Part shown: piece after piece, positions 38,955 through 46,212 of the stretch
Position numbering within the stretch: position 1 is the first letter of the stretch
Layout of the letters: each line of letters starts with the position of its first letter
Assembly: GCA_003280515.1 (NCBI GenBank)
Contig: QCER01000007.1
Coordinates: 1 to 64,000 of the forward strand
Length of the DNA stretch: 64,000 nucleotides
Direction: 5' to 3'
Origin: Prochlorococcus sp. AG-355-P18
GTDB lineage: Bacteria > Cyanobacteriota > Cyanobacteriia > PCC-6307 > Cyanobiaceae
Translations under genes and position numbers: made by a program
The notes under the pieces: generated by a model
Database searches by the model: none
The model's input: only the letters and a program-made list of their open reading frames with translations
What the model was told of the DNA's origin: nothing

Positions 38955-39110
38955 TTAAACTCGAGTTTATTTTTATCAAGGATCTAATTAAATGACAGCT
39001 TGTTATCGGATGCCATTTTGGAGAACTTGGATTTAAAAATATTCTTTACTTTTAAGCTTTGTTATTATGGCAACTGGCATTGATCTAAATTTTTTCACTA
39101 TTTTAATTAA

Positions 39111-39980
39111 ATGTTTTTTCAGGATATAATTCAAAATTTAAATAATTTTTGGTCAGAAGAAGGTTGTTTGATTATGCAGCCATATGACACCGAAAAAGGT
39201 GCTGGAACAATGAATCCGCATACTTTTTTAAGGGCCATTGGACCAGAACCTTGGAGTGTGGCATATGCAGAGCCATGTAGAAGACCTACAGATGGGCGTT
39301 TTGGTGATAATCCAAATAGGGCACAACATTACTTTCAATATCAGGTAATAATTAAACCTTCACCGGCAGGAATCCAAGAAAAATATTTGACATCTCTAGA
39401 ATCTCTTGGAATTAACCCTAGAAATCATGACATAAGATTTGTGGAAGATAATTGGGAGTCTCCAACACTTGGAGCCTGGGGTGTAGGTTGGGAAGTTTGG
39501 TTGGACGGCATGGAAGTTACTCAATTTACTTATTTCCAACAATGTGGCGGGATAGATTGTAATCCAATCCCAATTGAAATTACTTATGGGCTAGAGAGGA
39601 TTGCAATGTTTTTGCAGGATAAGGAAAGTATCTGGGACTTAAATTGGAACAAAGATTTAAAATATAGCGATATTTGGCTTCAGTTTGAAAAAAGTCAATG
39701 CTCTTATAATTTTACTGAATCCAGTGCTGACAATCTCAGAAAATTATTTGAAATTTACCAAGCGGAGGCAAATAATTTAATTGAAAAGAAATTAACTTAT
39801 CCGGCCCTTGATTTTGTTCTGAAATGTAGTCATACATTTAATCTTCTTGATGCTAGAGGTGTAATTTCGGTTACAGATCGTGCGCAATACATAGAAAAAA
39901 TTAGAAGATTAGCAAGAGAAGTGGCTTCATCATGGGTAGATGAAAGAGAATCTCTTAATTTCCCATTGATAAAAAATTAG
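39111..39980 (+). CDS. glyQ: glycyl-tRNA synthetase alpha subunit
   Basis: A 289-residue class II catalytic subunit of the tetrameric (alpha2 beta2) glycyl-tRNA synthetase. Highly conserved blocks include [36 protein letters not shown] and [21 protein letters not shown]-type sequence near residues 140-160. The beta subunit is elsewhere in the genome, as is usual in cyanobacteria. About 155 AT-rich bases separate it from the gene before. Confidence 0.97.
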   Translation: MFFQDIIQNLNNFWSEEGCLIMQPYDTEKGAGTMNPHTFLRAIGPEPWSVAYAEPCRRPTDGRFGDNPNRAQHYFQYQVIIKPSPAGIQEKYLTSLESLGINPRNHDIRFVEDNWESPTLGAWGVGWEVWLDGMEVTQFTYFQQCGGIDCNPIPIEITYGLERIAMFLQDKESIWDLNWNKDLKYSDIWLQFEKSQCSYNFTESSADNLRKLFEIYQAEANNLIEKKLTYPALDFVLKCSHTFNLLDARGVISVTDRAQYIEKIRRLAREVASSWVDERESLNFPLIKN

Positions 39981-40124
39981 TAAATTCAACATATTTATTA
40001 GACAAGAAAAAACTAATAGTATCAAAAGATACATCGAGTTGAAACTTATATTTCTTTCTTTTTTTGTTACGCTCGATACAGTATAGTTACCCAAATTATT
40101 TGGGTTACTTTAGTGTGAGGTAAA

Positions 40125-41423
40125 ATGAAACTCTTCCAACAAATGTTGGTAGCAGGAGCATCTCTGAGCTTATTAGCTCCAGTTGCTTCGCAAGCTTCCG
40201 ACGTTGTCAATATAGAAGAAATGAACAGCTACGCACGTAGCCAAGCAAAATCTTCTAGGATTGATAGCAACATATTCATTAACGAAGTTAGTGAGGATAT
40301 CGTAAACCTTAAAAGTCGTGTAGATGGCCTTGAGGTTAAGCAAAATGAATTTGAGGCCGGTAGTTTCTCAGATACAACTACATTAGACGGTAAAGTTAAT
40401 TTCACAATTGGTGCCCTTTCTTACGATGGGTCAGGCACTGATACAGTTTCCAATGAGGCTGCTCTTTTTCAATACACCTGGACAGGTAACTTAAACACAA
40501 GTTTCACAGGGGATGACAATCTTTATGTGAGACTTAAAACCGGTAACGCATCTTCTTGGACTAAAGATAAAGATCATGGTACTTATTTAAGTTCTGCAAA
40601 AGGTAATTCAAACGAATTAAAGGTAGATAAAATTTGGTATTCATTCCCTGTAGGTGAGAAGAATACCGTATTTGTTGGCCCATTAATTGAGAACTATTAT
40701 ATGCATGGAACTAGTCCATCAATTTATAAGCCTGTATTAAAAGCGTTTACTCTTGGTGGTAATGCCGCTGCTTATGGTGCAAGTACAGATACTGGTGCAG
40801 GTTGGGTTTACAAGGCAGATAACGGATTTGCAATTAGTTCAAACATTGGTACTAAATCAGGATCAACTCAAAAAGATGCAGATGGTAAATACATCCCATC
40901 TGGTCTCCTCACAAATGAATCAAAAACAAGCTGGGCTACTCAAGTAGGTCTTACTAAAGATCAGTGGGCTGTTTCTGCGATGGTTAACCTTAAGTACAAT
41001 GACTGGGGCGATAGCTACTTCAGTACAGCTACTGGAGATGATCGTAATGAAAATAGTACTAACTATGGACTAAGAGCTTGGTGGAGACCACAAGAAACTG
41101 GAACTGCTACTCCTGAGGTATCTTTTGGTTATGATTATTCAGTATTGGATGGTTATTCATCTAATGACACTACAGATATGTATTTTGTAGGCTTATCTTG
41201 GTTGGATATGTTTAATCCTGATGATCGTATTGGCGTTGCATTCGGTCAACCACAAATGAGAGAAAACACTGGTGCAGAGCCCTTCATGTGGGAAGCATAT
41301 TATGGTTTCAAAGTTAATGACTCAGTAACTGTAACTCCAACAATTTTCGGGGCATCAAATGCTAACGGAACTGAAGGAGAGGACTACACTGGTGCTGTAA
41401 TCGAAACACAATTTAAGTTCTAA
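40125..41423 (+). CDS. som: Som-type outer-membrane porin
   Basis: A 432-residue secreted protein with a signal peptide (LFQQMLVAGASLSLLAPVASQ, cleaved near ASQA-SD). A short N-terminal segment follows, with the predicted coiled-coil ISRDIVNLKSRVDGLEV-like region, and then a long glycine/aromatic-rich beta-barrel ending in an aromatic residue (TQFKF). This is the layout of cyanobacterial Som/iron-uptake porins, though the N-terminal SLH part is short. A strong promoter is likely in the 145 bases upstream, and two tandem terminators follow. Confidence 0.88.
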   Translation: MKLFQQMLVAGASLSLLAPVASQASDVVNIEEMNSYARSQAKSSRIDSNIFINEVSEDIVNLKSRVDGLEVKQNEFEAGSFSDTTTLDGKVNFTIGALSYDGSGTDTVSNEAALFQYTWTGNLNTSFTGDDNLYVRLKTGNASSWTKDKDHGTYLSSAKGNSNELKVDKIWYSFPVGEKNTVFVGPLIENYYMHGTSPSIYKPVLKAFTLGGNAAAYGASTDTGAGWVYKADNGFAISSNIGTKSGSTQKDADGKYIPSGLLTNESKTSWATQVGLTKDQWAVSAMVNLKYNDWGDSYFSTATGDDRNENSTNYGLRAWWRPQETGTATPEVSFGYDYSVLDGYSSNDTTDMYFVGLSWLDMFNPDDRIGVAFGQPQMRENTGAEPFMWEAYYGFKVNDSVTVTPTIFGASNANGTEGEDYTGAVIETQFKF

Positions 41424-41438
41424 ATTATTCTTAAATTG

Positions 41439-41469
41439 AAAAAACACCCTAATTGGGTGTTTTTTTTTC
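41439..41469 (+). terminator. Rho-independent terminator of the porin gene
   Basis: Inverted repeat AAAACACCC/GGGTGTTTT (41441-41449 with 41455-41463), loop of 5 bases, followed by a T run to 41468. It begins 16 bases after the porin stop. A run of A on the left arm makes it usable on the opposite strand too. Confidence 0.92.
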
Positions 41470-41480
41470 TTAAATTGCAT

Positions 41481-41510
41481 AAAAAACACCCATTGAGGGT
41501 GTTTTTACTT
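41481..41510 (-). terminator. second, near-identical terminator (convergent side)
   Basis: Inverted repeat AAAAACACCC/GGGTGTTTTT (41482-41491 with 41497-41506) with loop ATTGA. On the minus strand the stem is followed by T, so it would end the transcript of the small gene at 41520-41759. It also backs up the porin terminator. Confidence 0.85.
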
Positions 41511-41519
41511 TTTTCTGTT

Positions 41520-41759
41520 TTACCAGCAGTTTTCTCCCTCGCCAATAGGTACGCATGCGGATGATTTGGCGGCTTCATCAGCTATTCTTTGTGCTTCTGA
41601 ATCTAACTTGAAATCTGCATCTAAAGGCATATCAGTATTCCATTCTTTTAATCCACCTAAATCATTTTCACCTGATTTAACTGAATTACTATCTGCGGTT
41701 GAAATAGCTAATGCGCTTGTGGCTGCTATAAAAATTGCAATTGAACTTTTTTTGGCCAT
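41520..41759 (-). CDS. small secreted protein
   Basis: A 79-residue protein with a signal peptide (KKSSIAIFIAATSALAIS). I start it at the ATG at 41759; the frame extends 7 more codons to another ATG at 41780. The mature part is acidic (LGGLKEWNTDMPLDADFKLD) and ends with two cysteines in ACVPIGEGENCW, which could form a disulfide. Function unknown. It lies between the porin and a PiuC-like gene, which raises the possibility of an envelope or iron-related role. Confidence 0.55.
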   Translation of the reverse strand: MAKKSSIAIFIAATSALAISTADSNSVKSGENDLGGLKEWNTDMPLDADFKLDSEAQRIADEAAKSSACVPIGEGENCW

Positions 41760-41833
41760 TCGATAAATATAATCTTTCACATAATAATCAATTTAAAACT
41801 AATATTCTTTTTGTTGTATAAAATGATCCTTAT

Positions 41834-42499
41834 TTAATCCCCCATTACTCTTAGGAGATTTGAATAAGATTTAAAAATAAGATCAAGTTCATCAGATCTG
41901 CCATGCTTTCTAAGCAAACTTCTTGCACCTGCGTCCAAATCAAATAAATATTCCCTCTCTTCAATTGATCTAACATAACTTTCTATCCAACCCACGCATA
42001 CTAATCTGTTACCACTATTTACTTCGCTCACTTCATGTAAGTAAGAACTTGGGTATATGATGATCTGTCCAGCATCTAATTTAAATTTCTCTTCTGAATT
42101 TAATGTTTCAATAATTAATTCTCCACCTTCATAAGAATCTTTATTTGATAAGGAGATAGTAAAGGATAAATCTGATCTACCTGAAGACATGTATGGATTA
42201 TCAATATGCTTCCCATAATGCATATTTTTTGATGATTTCGTAAACATTATTCCATGAATTATTTTTGGTAAAGTAAAACTTTTTATTAATTGGTTCGAAA
42301 GGATCTTTTTATTAACTATTTGTGAGTACTTTTTTGACAATTCAGAATTTCTATTTAATTGCAAATTATTTTTAACAAATGCGGCATGACTACCTGCAGT
42401 ATTTTTCCCATCTTCCCAATTTTGATTTTCATCCTCCAAATCTTTTTTTATAAGGTGGATTTCTTCAGCATTTAATAACTGTTGAGTTAAATAATTCAT
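41834..42499 (-). CDS. piuC: PiuC-like Fe(II)/2-oxoglutarate dioxygenase
   Basis: A 221-residue protein of the PiuC/PKHD family. The facial triad is visible as H-x-D in YGKHIDNPY (His98, Asp100) and the distal histidine in SSYLHEV (His155). Arg165 in NRLVCVGW is the likely 2-oxoglutarate anchor. The frame allows a start two codons earlier at 42505. PiuC homologues are often found beside iron-uptake genes, as here: the FutA gene is divergent with about 100 bases between. Substrate unknown. Confidence 0.85.
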   Translation of the reverse strand: MNYLTQQLLNAEEIHLIKKDLEDENQNWEDGKNTAGSHAAFVKNNLQLNRNSELSKKYSQIVNKKILSNQLIKSFTLPKIIHGIMFTKSSKNMHYGKHIDNPYMSSGRSDLSFTISLSNKDSYEGGELIIETLNSEEKFKLDAGQIIIYPSSYLHEVSEVNSGNRLVCVGWIESYVRSIEEREYLFDLDAGARSLLRKHGRSDELDLIFKSYSNLLRVMGD

Positions 42500-42601
42500 A
42501 TGCACTATAAAAAATGATACATCTTTATGTATAGAAGATCGCTTTTAAAGTTTTAACAGTTTTGATAGGTATAAAGTAACCATAGATACTATTTTGAAAA
42601 A

Positions 42602-43624
42602 GTGCAAAAACTCAAAAAACTATTTTACGCAGCACTAACATGTACGTTTTTAATGAATGTAAATATACCAGTCAATTCAACAGAAAAAGAAGTTAAAGTT
42701 TACTCCGGGAGACACTACAACACTGATAGAAGCGTCTATAAAAAATTTGCAGAAGAAACAGGGATTAAAGTAAGGCTTATTGAAGCTGCTGGTATATCTT
42801 TAATTGAGAGATTGAAGAGAGAGGATAAGAATTCTCAGGCGGATTTAATTCTATTAGTTGATGCTGCAAGAATTACTAATGCAGCCAAAGCTGGATTACT
42901 TCAACCAATACAATCTTCTAATTTAGAAAATGATGTACCAGTTGGATTGAAAGATCCAAATAAGGAATGGTATGCCTTAACAAGAAGAGTAAGAGTTATG
43001 ATAGCCAATCCAAAAGTTGTAGATGTTAGCAAGATTAATGATTACACTGATTTGGCTGATCCTTCTTTAAAAGGGAAAGTATGTTTAAGAAATAGAAAAA
43101 GTCCATATAATCAATCTTTAGTTGCAAATCAAATAATTAATAAAGGTGAATCAGAAACTAAAGCTTGGTTAAGCGGAATGATTTCAAACGTTTCAAAACC
43201 GTTTTTCCCAGGGGATATTGCATTAATTAGAGCGGTTTCTAAGAAAAAATGTGGAGTAGGAATTGTTAATCATTATTATGTCGCGAGAATGTTAGCAGGT
43301 GTTAATGGAAGGAGAGATGCCTTATATGCTAAAAAAACAAAGGTCCTTACACCTAATCCTGCTCACGTAAATATTAGTGCTGGTGGTGTTGCAAAATATG
43401 CAACAAATAAAAATGAAGCTATTCAGTTGCTTGAATTCTTAGCATCTCCTGAAGGAAGTAAAGGTTTGGCTGCACCAACTTTTGAACATCCATTGAAAGA
43501 AGTTAATCAGAATGAAATAGTAAAGAATTTTGGAGAGTTTATTCCTGATAGTGTCACTGTAGAAGACCTTGGAGAAAAAAATTCTCTAGCTATTAAATTA
43601 ATGAAAGACGTGGGTTGGAATTAA
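42602..43624 (+). CDS. futA: ferric iron ABC transporter substrate-binding protein (FutA/IdiA)
   Basis: A 340-residue periplasmic binding protein. The signal peptide is about the first 26 residues (LKKLFYAALTCTFLMNVNIP). EVKVYSGRHYNTDRSVYKKF holds the first iron-ligand tyrosine, and GVGIVNHYYVARML holds the paired tyrosines of the Fe(III) site. It matches FutA1/IdiA. The start is GTG at 42602. The ABC permease and ATPase genes are not adjacent. It shares a promoter region with the divergent piuC-like gene and was probably iron-regulated with it. Confidence 0.92.
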   Translation: MQKLKKLFYAALTCTFLMNVNIPVNSTEKEVKVYSGRHYNTDRSVYKKFAEETGIKVRLIEAAGISLIERLKREDKNSQADLILLVDAARITNAAKAGLLQPIQSSNLENDVPVGLKDPNKEWYALTRRVRVMIANPKVVDVSKINDYTDLADPSLKGKVCLRNRKSPYNQSLVANQIINKGESETKAWLSGMISNVSKPFFPGDIALIRAVSKKKCGVGIVNHYYVARMLAGVNGRRDALYAKKTKVLTPNPAHVNISAGGVAKYATNKNEAIQLLEFLASPEGSKGLAAPTFEHPLKEVNQNEIVKNFGEFIPDSVTVEDLGEKNSLAIKLMKDVGWN

Positions 43625-43686
43625 AAATTAAGATAATTATATAGTTCATAATTTTCTTTTTATTAGGTGCATACTTATAAACAAGG

Positions 43687-43771
43687 GGAGAGGTGGCTGA
43701 GTGGTCGAAAGCGAACGACTCGAAATCGTTTAATAGGAAACTATTCGTGGGTTCGAATCCCACCCTCTCCG
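43687..43771 (+). tRNA. tRNA-Ser (CGA)
   Basis: An 85-base type II tRNA. The acceptor stem is GGAGAGG/CCTCTCC and the D arm TGGCTGAGTGG. The anticodon stem AACGA/TCGTT closes loop CTCGAAA with anticodon CGA, a long variable arm follows, and GGGTTCGAATCCC forms the T arm. The 3' CCA is not encoded. Its 3' end is repeated in degenerate form about 1.77 kb downstream, which marks it as a probable integration target. Confidence 0.96.
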
Positions 43772-43772
43772 T
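43749..43772 (+). repeat. tRNA-Ser 3' end: candidate attachment site copy 1 (attL)
   Basis: This 24-base segment covers the T arm and acceptor end of tRNA-Ser plus one base. It matches 45520-45543 at 19 of 24 positions by direct comparison, including an exact 12-base run CACCCTCTCCGT. It is the natural recombination half of a tRNA-targeted element. Confidence 0.6.
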
Positions 43773-43920
43773 AAAAAATTTATTTTGATACTACATTTAT
43801 GCTGTAATCAATCCTCTAAATAGACTGCAATTACAGGATAGTTGAGAAAAATACTTATGCTCAGATAACTTTTTGATTTTGAAATATAAGGTATTTCTAG
43901 GGAAAATATGGGTAACAAAT

Positions 43921-44081
43921 AAGTGGTACATGTTTTATTTCCATGGGGTATGAAAAGCACCCATGGGGTACATAAAAATACCAGTGCGATTTCAGCAATT
44001 TAGGAGATAGTTCAAGTGACACCTTCTTATGATGGGGGACAAGAAATTTTGATGTGGTACAGAATATTTTGATGGGGTTTA
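43921..44081 (+). repeat. about 20-bp-spaced repeats, consensus ATGGGGTACA
   Basis: Related ten-base motifs begin at 43921 (AAGTGGTACA), 43943 (ATGGGGTATG), 43963 (ATGGGGTACA), 44032 (ATGGGGGACA), 44052 (ATGTGGTACA) and 44072 (ATGGGGTTTA). Within each trio the spacing is 20-22 bases, about two helical turns, as for iterons or integrase arm sites. They lie between the tRNA and the lyase gene, with the tRNA-like repeat at 44009 between the two trios. Confidence 0.55.
44009..44027 (+). repeat. second tRNA-Ser-end-like direct repeat
   Basis: The 19 bases AGTTCAAGTGACACCTTCT match 45521-45539 at 16 of 19 positions and resemble the tRNA-Ser T-arm/acceptor end at about 13 of 18. With the downstream copy it brackets the lyase gene closely. 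It suggests either stacked insertions at one site or a chance resemblance. Confidence 0.45.
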
Positions 44082-44208
44082 TTGGTTGACAGTTGATCTA
44101 AAATTTAGAATATACATCTATTTTATATGGTTTATTTAGGTGATATTTAGAGAACGCGAGAATGATATCGACTTTCAGTTACATCAAATTTCAAGATTTT
44201 TTTCGGAC

Positions 44209-45120
44209 ATGAAAAAACTTGTATACCTTTTTCTCATCTTGATATGTTTTACCACTGGTAATTCATACTCAAAGGGTCGATCTCCTTGGAATTTCTTTGA
44301 GGACTTTGAAAATGAAAAAGTAGGAAGATTGAGAACCAACAAATTTACGACCAACAATAAGGGTACAGGTCGAAAACCATTTGAAATTAAGGTAGATCCT
44401 GATGGTAATCAGTATCTCTCAGTAACTGTGAAAGATGGATGGAATGTTGATCAAAAAGGAAGAACAAAAGAATTCACTGAAAGAGCAGAATTTCAACCGT
44501 TTCCTAAAAAGGCATTAGGTAAAGAAATATGGATCAGTTTCAAAAAAAGACTTCCAGAGGATTTTACTCATATCGACGATAGAGTTCTATTTTTTCAATT
44601 CAAAAACACAATGCATTATGATGGACCGAATGGTCCTTTGATAGGATTACGTTATTACGAAAATGGAGAAAGATTGAAAATAGGAGGAGATACTGGAGGA
44701 AATGACAGGAAAATGAGTCGGCAGAAAGAAGACAAGTATCGTATTGAATCAAAGTATAAGAACTATGCAGACAAATATTGGTTTCAGAAGTGGGAAAAGT
44801 TCAGAAGTCAATATAAAGACAGAGATGTTGATGGTACAGCAAAAGTGACTCCATTAGGGGAATGGAGTACATATAAGATTGGAATCTATAATACAAGAGA
44901 TAACGATGGTTTTGTAAGAGTCTATAAGGATGGGGAATTGATGTTTGATTATAATGGTGTCACTTATGATTGGCGTGGACAGTATTATCGAAGTCATATC
45001 AGAATCGGTATCTATCGAGATCGAGTATTTGGAGTGAGTTACCCCGACCAAACAATTCACTTTGATGATTTCATTGTTGTTTCAGATGAAAAGACTTTAG
45101 ATCAGATACTCGCCAGATAG
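44209..45120 (+). CDS. secreted polysaccharide-lyase-like protein (heparin-lyase-I fold)
   Basis: A 303-residue protein from the ATG at 44209; the frame extends upstream to a GTG at 44140 but the signal peptide begins here (KKLVYLFLILICFTTGNSYS). The mature part resembles the Polysacc_lyase (heparin lyase I-like) jelly-roll family. It has FEDFENEKVGRL at the start, TERAEFQPFP, a central IGLRYYENGERLKIGGDTGG, then GEWSTYKIGIYNTRDNDG and YRSHIRIGIYRDR. Such proteins cut or bind acidic glycans outside the cell. It is the only substantial gene in the tRNA-Ser element, and its richer GC points to transfer. Catalytic activity is not proven. Confidence 0.65.
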   Translation: MKKLVYLFLILICFTTGNSYSKGRSPWNFFEDFENEKVGRLRTNKFTTNNKGTGRKPFEIKVDPDGNQYLSVTVKDGWNVDQKGRTKEFTERAEFQPFPKKALGKEIWISFKKRLPEDFTHIDDRVLFFQFKNTMHYDGPNGPLIGLRYYENGERLKIGGDTGGNDRKMSRQKEDKYRIESKYKNYADKYWFQKWEKFRSQYKDRDVDGTAKVTPLGEWSTYKIGIYNTRDNDGFVRVYKDGELMFDYNGVTYDWRGQYYRSHIRIGIYRDRVFGVSYPDQTIHFDDFIVVSDEKTLDQILAR

Positions 45121-45206
45121 TCTGCGATCTTTTGATGAGCAGGTTCAAGTGGGTGTTTCTCTGTCGTGTTGATAAAGTGTTTTATTGCAGTTCTAATCTG
45201 GTTTTC
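45102..45206 (-). pseudogene. possible C-terminal tail of a hydrolase
   Basis: On the minus strand an open run of 34 codons ends at 45102-45104 and reads EKHPLEPAHQKIADYLASI at its end. This resembles the HP-x-x-x-AH-x-x-IA tail of SGNH/GDSL hydrolases. There is no start codon, a stop precedes it, and it overlaps the lyase 3' end tail to tail. Neither upstream frame continues it clearly. Bases 45207-45519 contain no gene I can support. Confidence 0.25.
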
Positions 45207-45385
45207 TCAGATAGAAATGTTTATATTTTTTGATTGATTTCTTATCTTTACTGTCGGAAAGTAATAGATTATTCTTTTTATAAAGAACTTGAAAATAGTC
45301 CGACTTAGATACCAATATTGTAGCATACAAACTCAGTTATATCAAACGAACTGACGGAATTTAGAGTATTATTTTAGCGTTCCCC

Positions 45386-45416
45386 AAAACCTAAAAAAGT
45401 GTTATTTTAGGGGGCA
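45386..45416. other. hairpin with direct TATTTTAG repeat
   Basis: CCTAAAA (45390-45396) can pair with TTTTAGG (45405-45411), loop of 8 bases, flanked by CCCC on the left and GGGG on the right. The word TTATTTTAG also occurs just before it. It could be a terminator-like or recombination-associated structure inside the element; no nearby gene explains it. Confidence 0.35.
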
Positions 45417-45519
45417 GACAAAATAATATTTTCCGATTTGGTGTAGTATAAAATGGAGTCTTTTTCAGCAGTTTGATCTTTTATTTCTAAGATTACTGAT
45501 GAATACTATGGGCAATTCT

Positions 45520-45543
45520 GAGTTCAGATGACACCCTCTCCGT
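45520..45543 (+). repeat. degenerate tRNA-Ser 3' end: candidate attachment site copy 2 (attR)
   Basis: This segment ends in the exact 12 bases CACCCTCTCCGT found at the tRNA-Ser 3' end. It keeps G-GTTC--AT from the T arm, giving 19 of 24 matches with 43749-43772. It has no surrounding tRNA structure, so it is a fragment copy as left by site-specific integration. Confidence 0.55.
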
Positions 45544-45650
45544 TTAATAATCTTCCTGTAAAGTGCTATGTGGGCAATAATGTAGTCAAAATCGGTTTTT
45601 AAAGAAGTTGCTTGTCCTATATAGTCCAATATTTACCAGTGTCTGCCTTA

Positions 45651-45714
45651 ATGAGTTGGTGGATATTTTTTATGTGTTGGTGGATATTTGATGCACGAAG
45701 TATGTGTTGGCGGA
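45651..45714 (+). repeat. three GTTGGTGGATATTT-type repeats
   Basis: GTTGGTGGA begins at 45655 and 45676, and GTTGGCGGA at 45706; the first two continue identically as TATTT. The spacing is 21 then 30 bases. They lie just outside the candidate attR copy. No gene lies in the 45544-45814 stretch. Confidence 0.5.
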
Positions 45715-45814
45715 TTTCTAAAGATCGTTTTTAATTAATGAGGTAATTCTGATTCTTCTAAAAAGGAAGTATGTATCATCTTCATTTGATTTTTTTCTTA
45801 CACTCTTTGAATGA

Positions 45815-46000
45815 TTATTCCATTTGAAAGGTATTTTCTACTGGATCATCTTTATCTAAACCTCTTATTTCTCTCCATCTGGAATAAATGTATCCAAGAA
45901 ATTTTCCTTGCATAAAGTTTTTTGCTCCATGTTCTATAAGATTTTTAGAAAATTTATCATTAAATTTTTTACTTTCTAAAAATTCTTTCTGCCAGTTTGT
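45815..46000 (-). pseudogene. startless continuation of the small ORF at 46013-46192
   Basis: This frame is in phase with the small gene upstream on the minus strand but separated from it by two TAA codons (46013-46015 and 46001-46003). It reads NWQKEFLESKKFNDKFSKN and ends DPVENTFQME before a stop at 45815-45817. It has no ATG at its beginning. The WQK-x-FL start echoes the start of the upstream ORF (SWQKDFLNMKS), so it may be a second, degraded copy of the same family or the lost C-terminal half of a split gene. Confidence 0.45.
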
Positions 46001-46012
46001 TTATTTTGTTTG

Positions 46013-46192
46013 TTATTGATGTTCCTCCTGTATTTTCTTCAGTCTTTCGTATTCAACATGTAAGACGCCTAGACGCCATGCATCTTTTAATCCTTTTACA
46101 CCTCCCATTAAGAGTTTTGCATCTGAAGGAGAATGTGACTTCATGTTTAAGAAATCTTTCTGCCAAGATTTGTCATTCCATTTAGTGCTCAT
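46013..46192 (-). CDS. small hypothetical protein in accessory patch
   Basis: A 59-codon gene read by hand from the ATG at 46190-46192. It starts STKWNDKSWQKDFLNMKSH, has LLMGGVKGLKDAWRLGVLH in the middle and ends ERLKKIQEEHQ. Helical, soluble and charged; family not recognised. Its downstream continuation is open after two stops, so it may be the intact first half of a broken gene. The opposite strand has a shadow frame that lacks protein character. Confidence 0.45.
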   Translation of the reverse strand: MSTKWNDKSWQKDFLNMKSHSPSDAKLLMGGVKGLKDAWRLGVLHVEYERLKKIQEEHQ

Positions 46193-46212
46193 ATTTTAAC
46201 TATATAATTTTT

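Larger units (their letters stand above)
43772..45543. mobile_element. degenerate tRNA-Ser-associated integrative element (no integrase)
   Basis: A segment of about 1.77 kb bounded by the tRNA-Ser 3' end and a degenerate copy of it. It carries one intact-looking gene (a lyase-like secreted protein), two sets of repeats and otherwise noncoding sequence. The lyase gene is visibly richer in G and C than its neighbours. No tyrosine recombinase or replication gene is present. The layout fits the tycheposon class of Prochlorococcus islands, which target tRNA 3' ends, in decayed or cargo-only form. That identification is inference. Bases 43773-44208 contain no gene. Confidence 0.5.

Noticed and set aside
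42500-42601. Fur box between piuC and futA
   Set aside because: The region is AT-rich with no sequence close enough to the 19-base palindrome to call by eye.
45207-45345. Minus-strand open run upstream of the possible hydrolase tail
   Set aside because: It is in another phase, has no start, and its translation does not look like a known protein; chance openness is likely in AT-rich DNA.
45997-46185. Plus-strand ORF of 62 codons in the accessory patch
   Set aside because: It is the antisense shadow of the small minus-strand gene at 46013-46192, which has clearer protein character.
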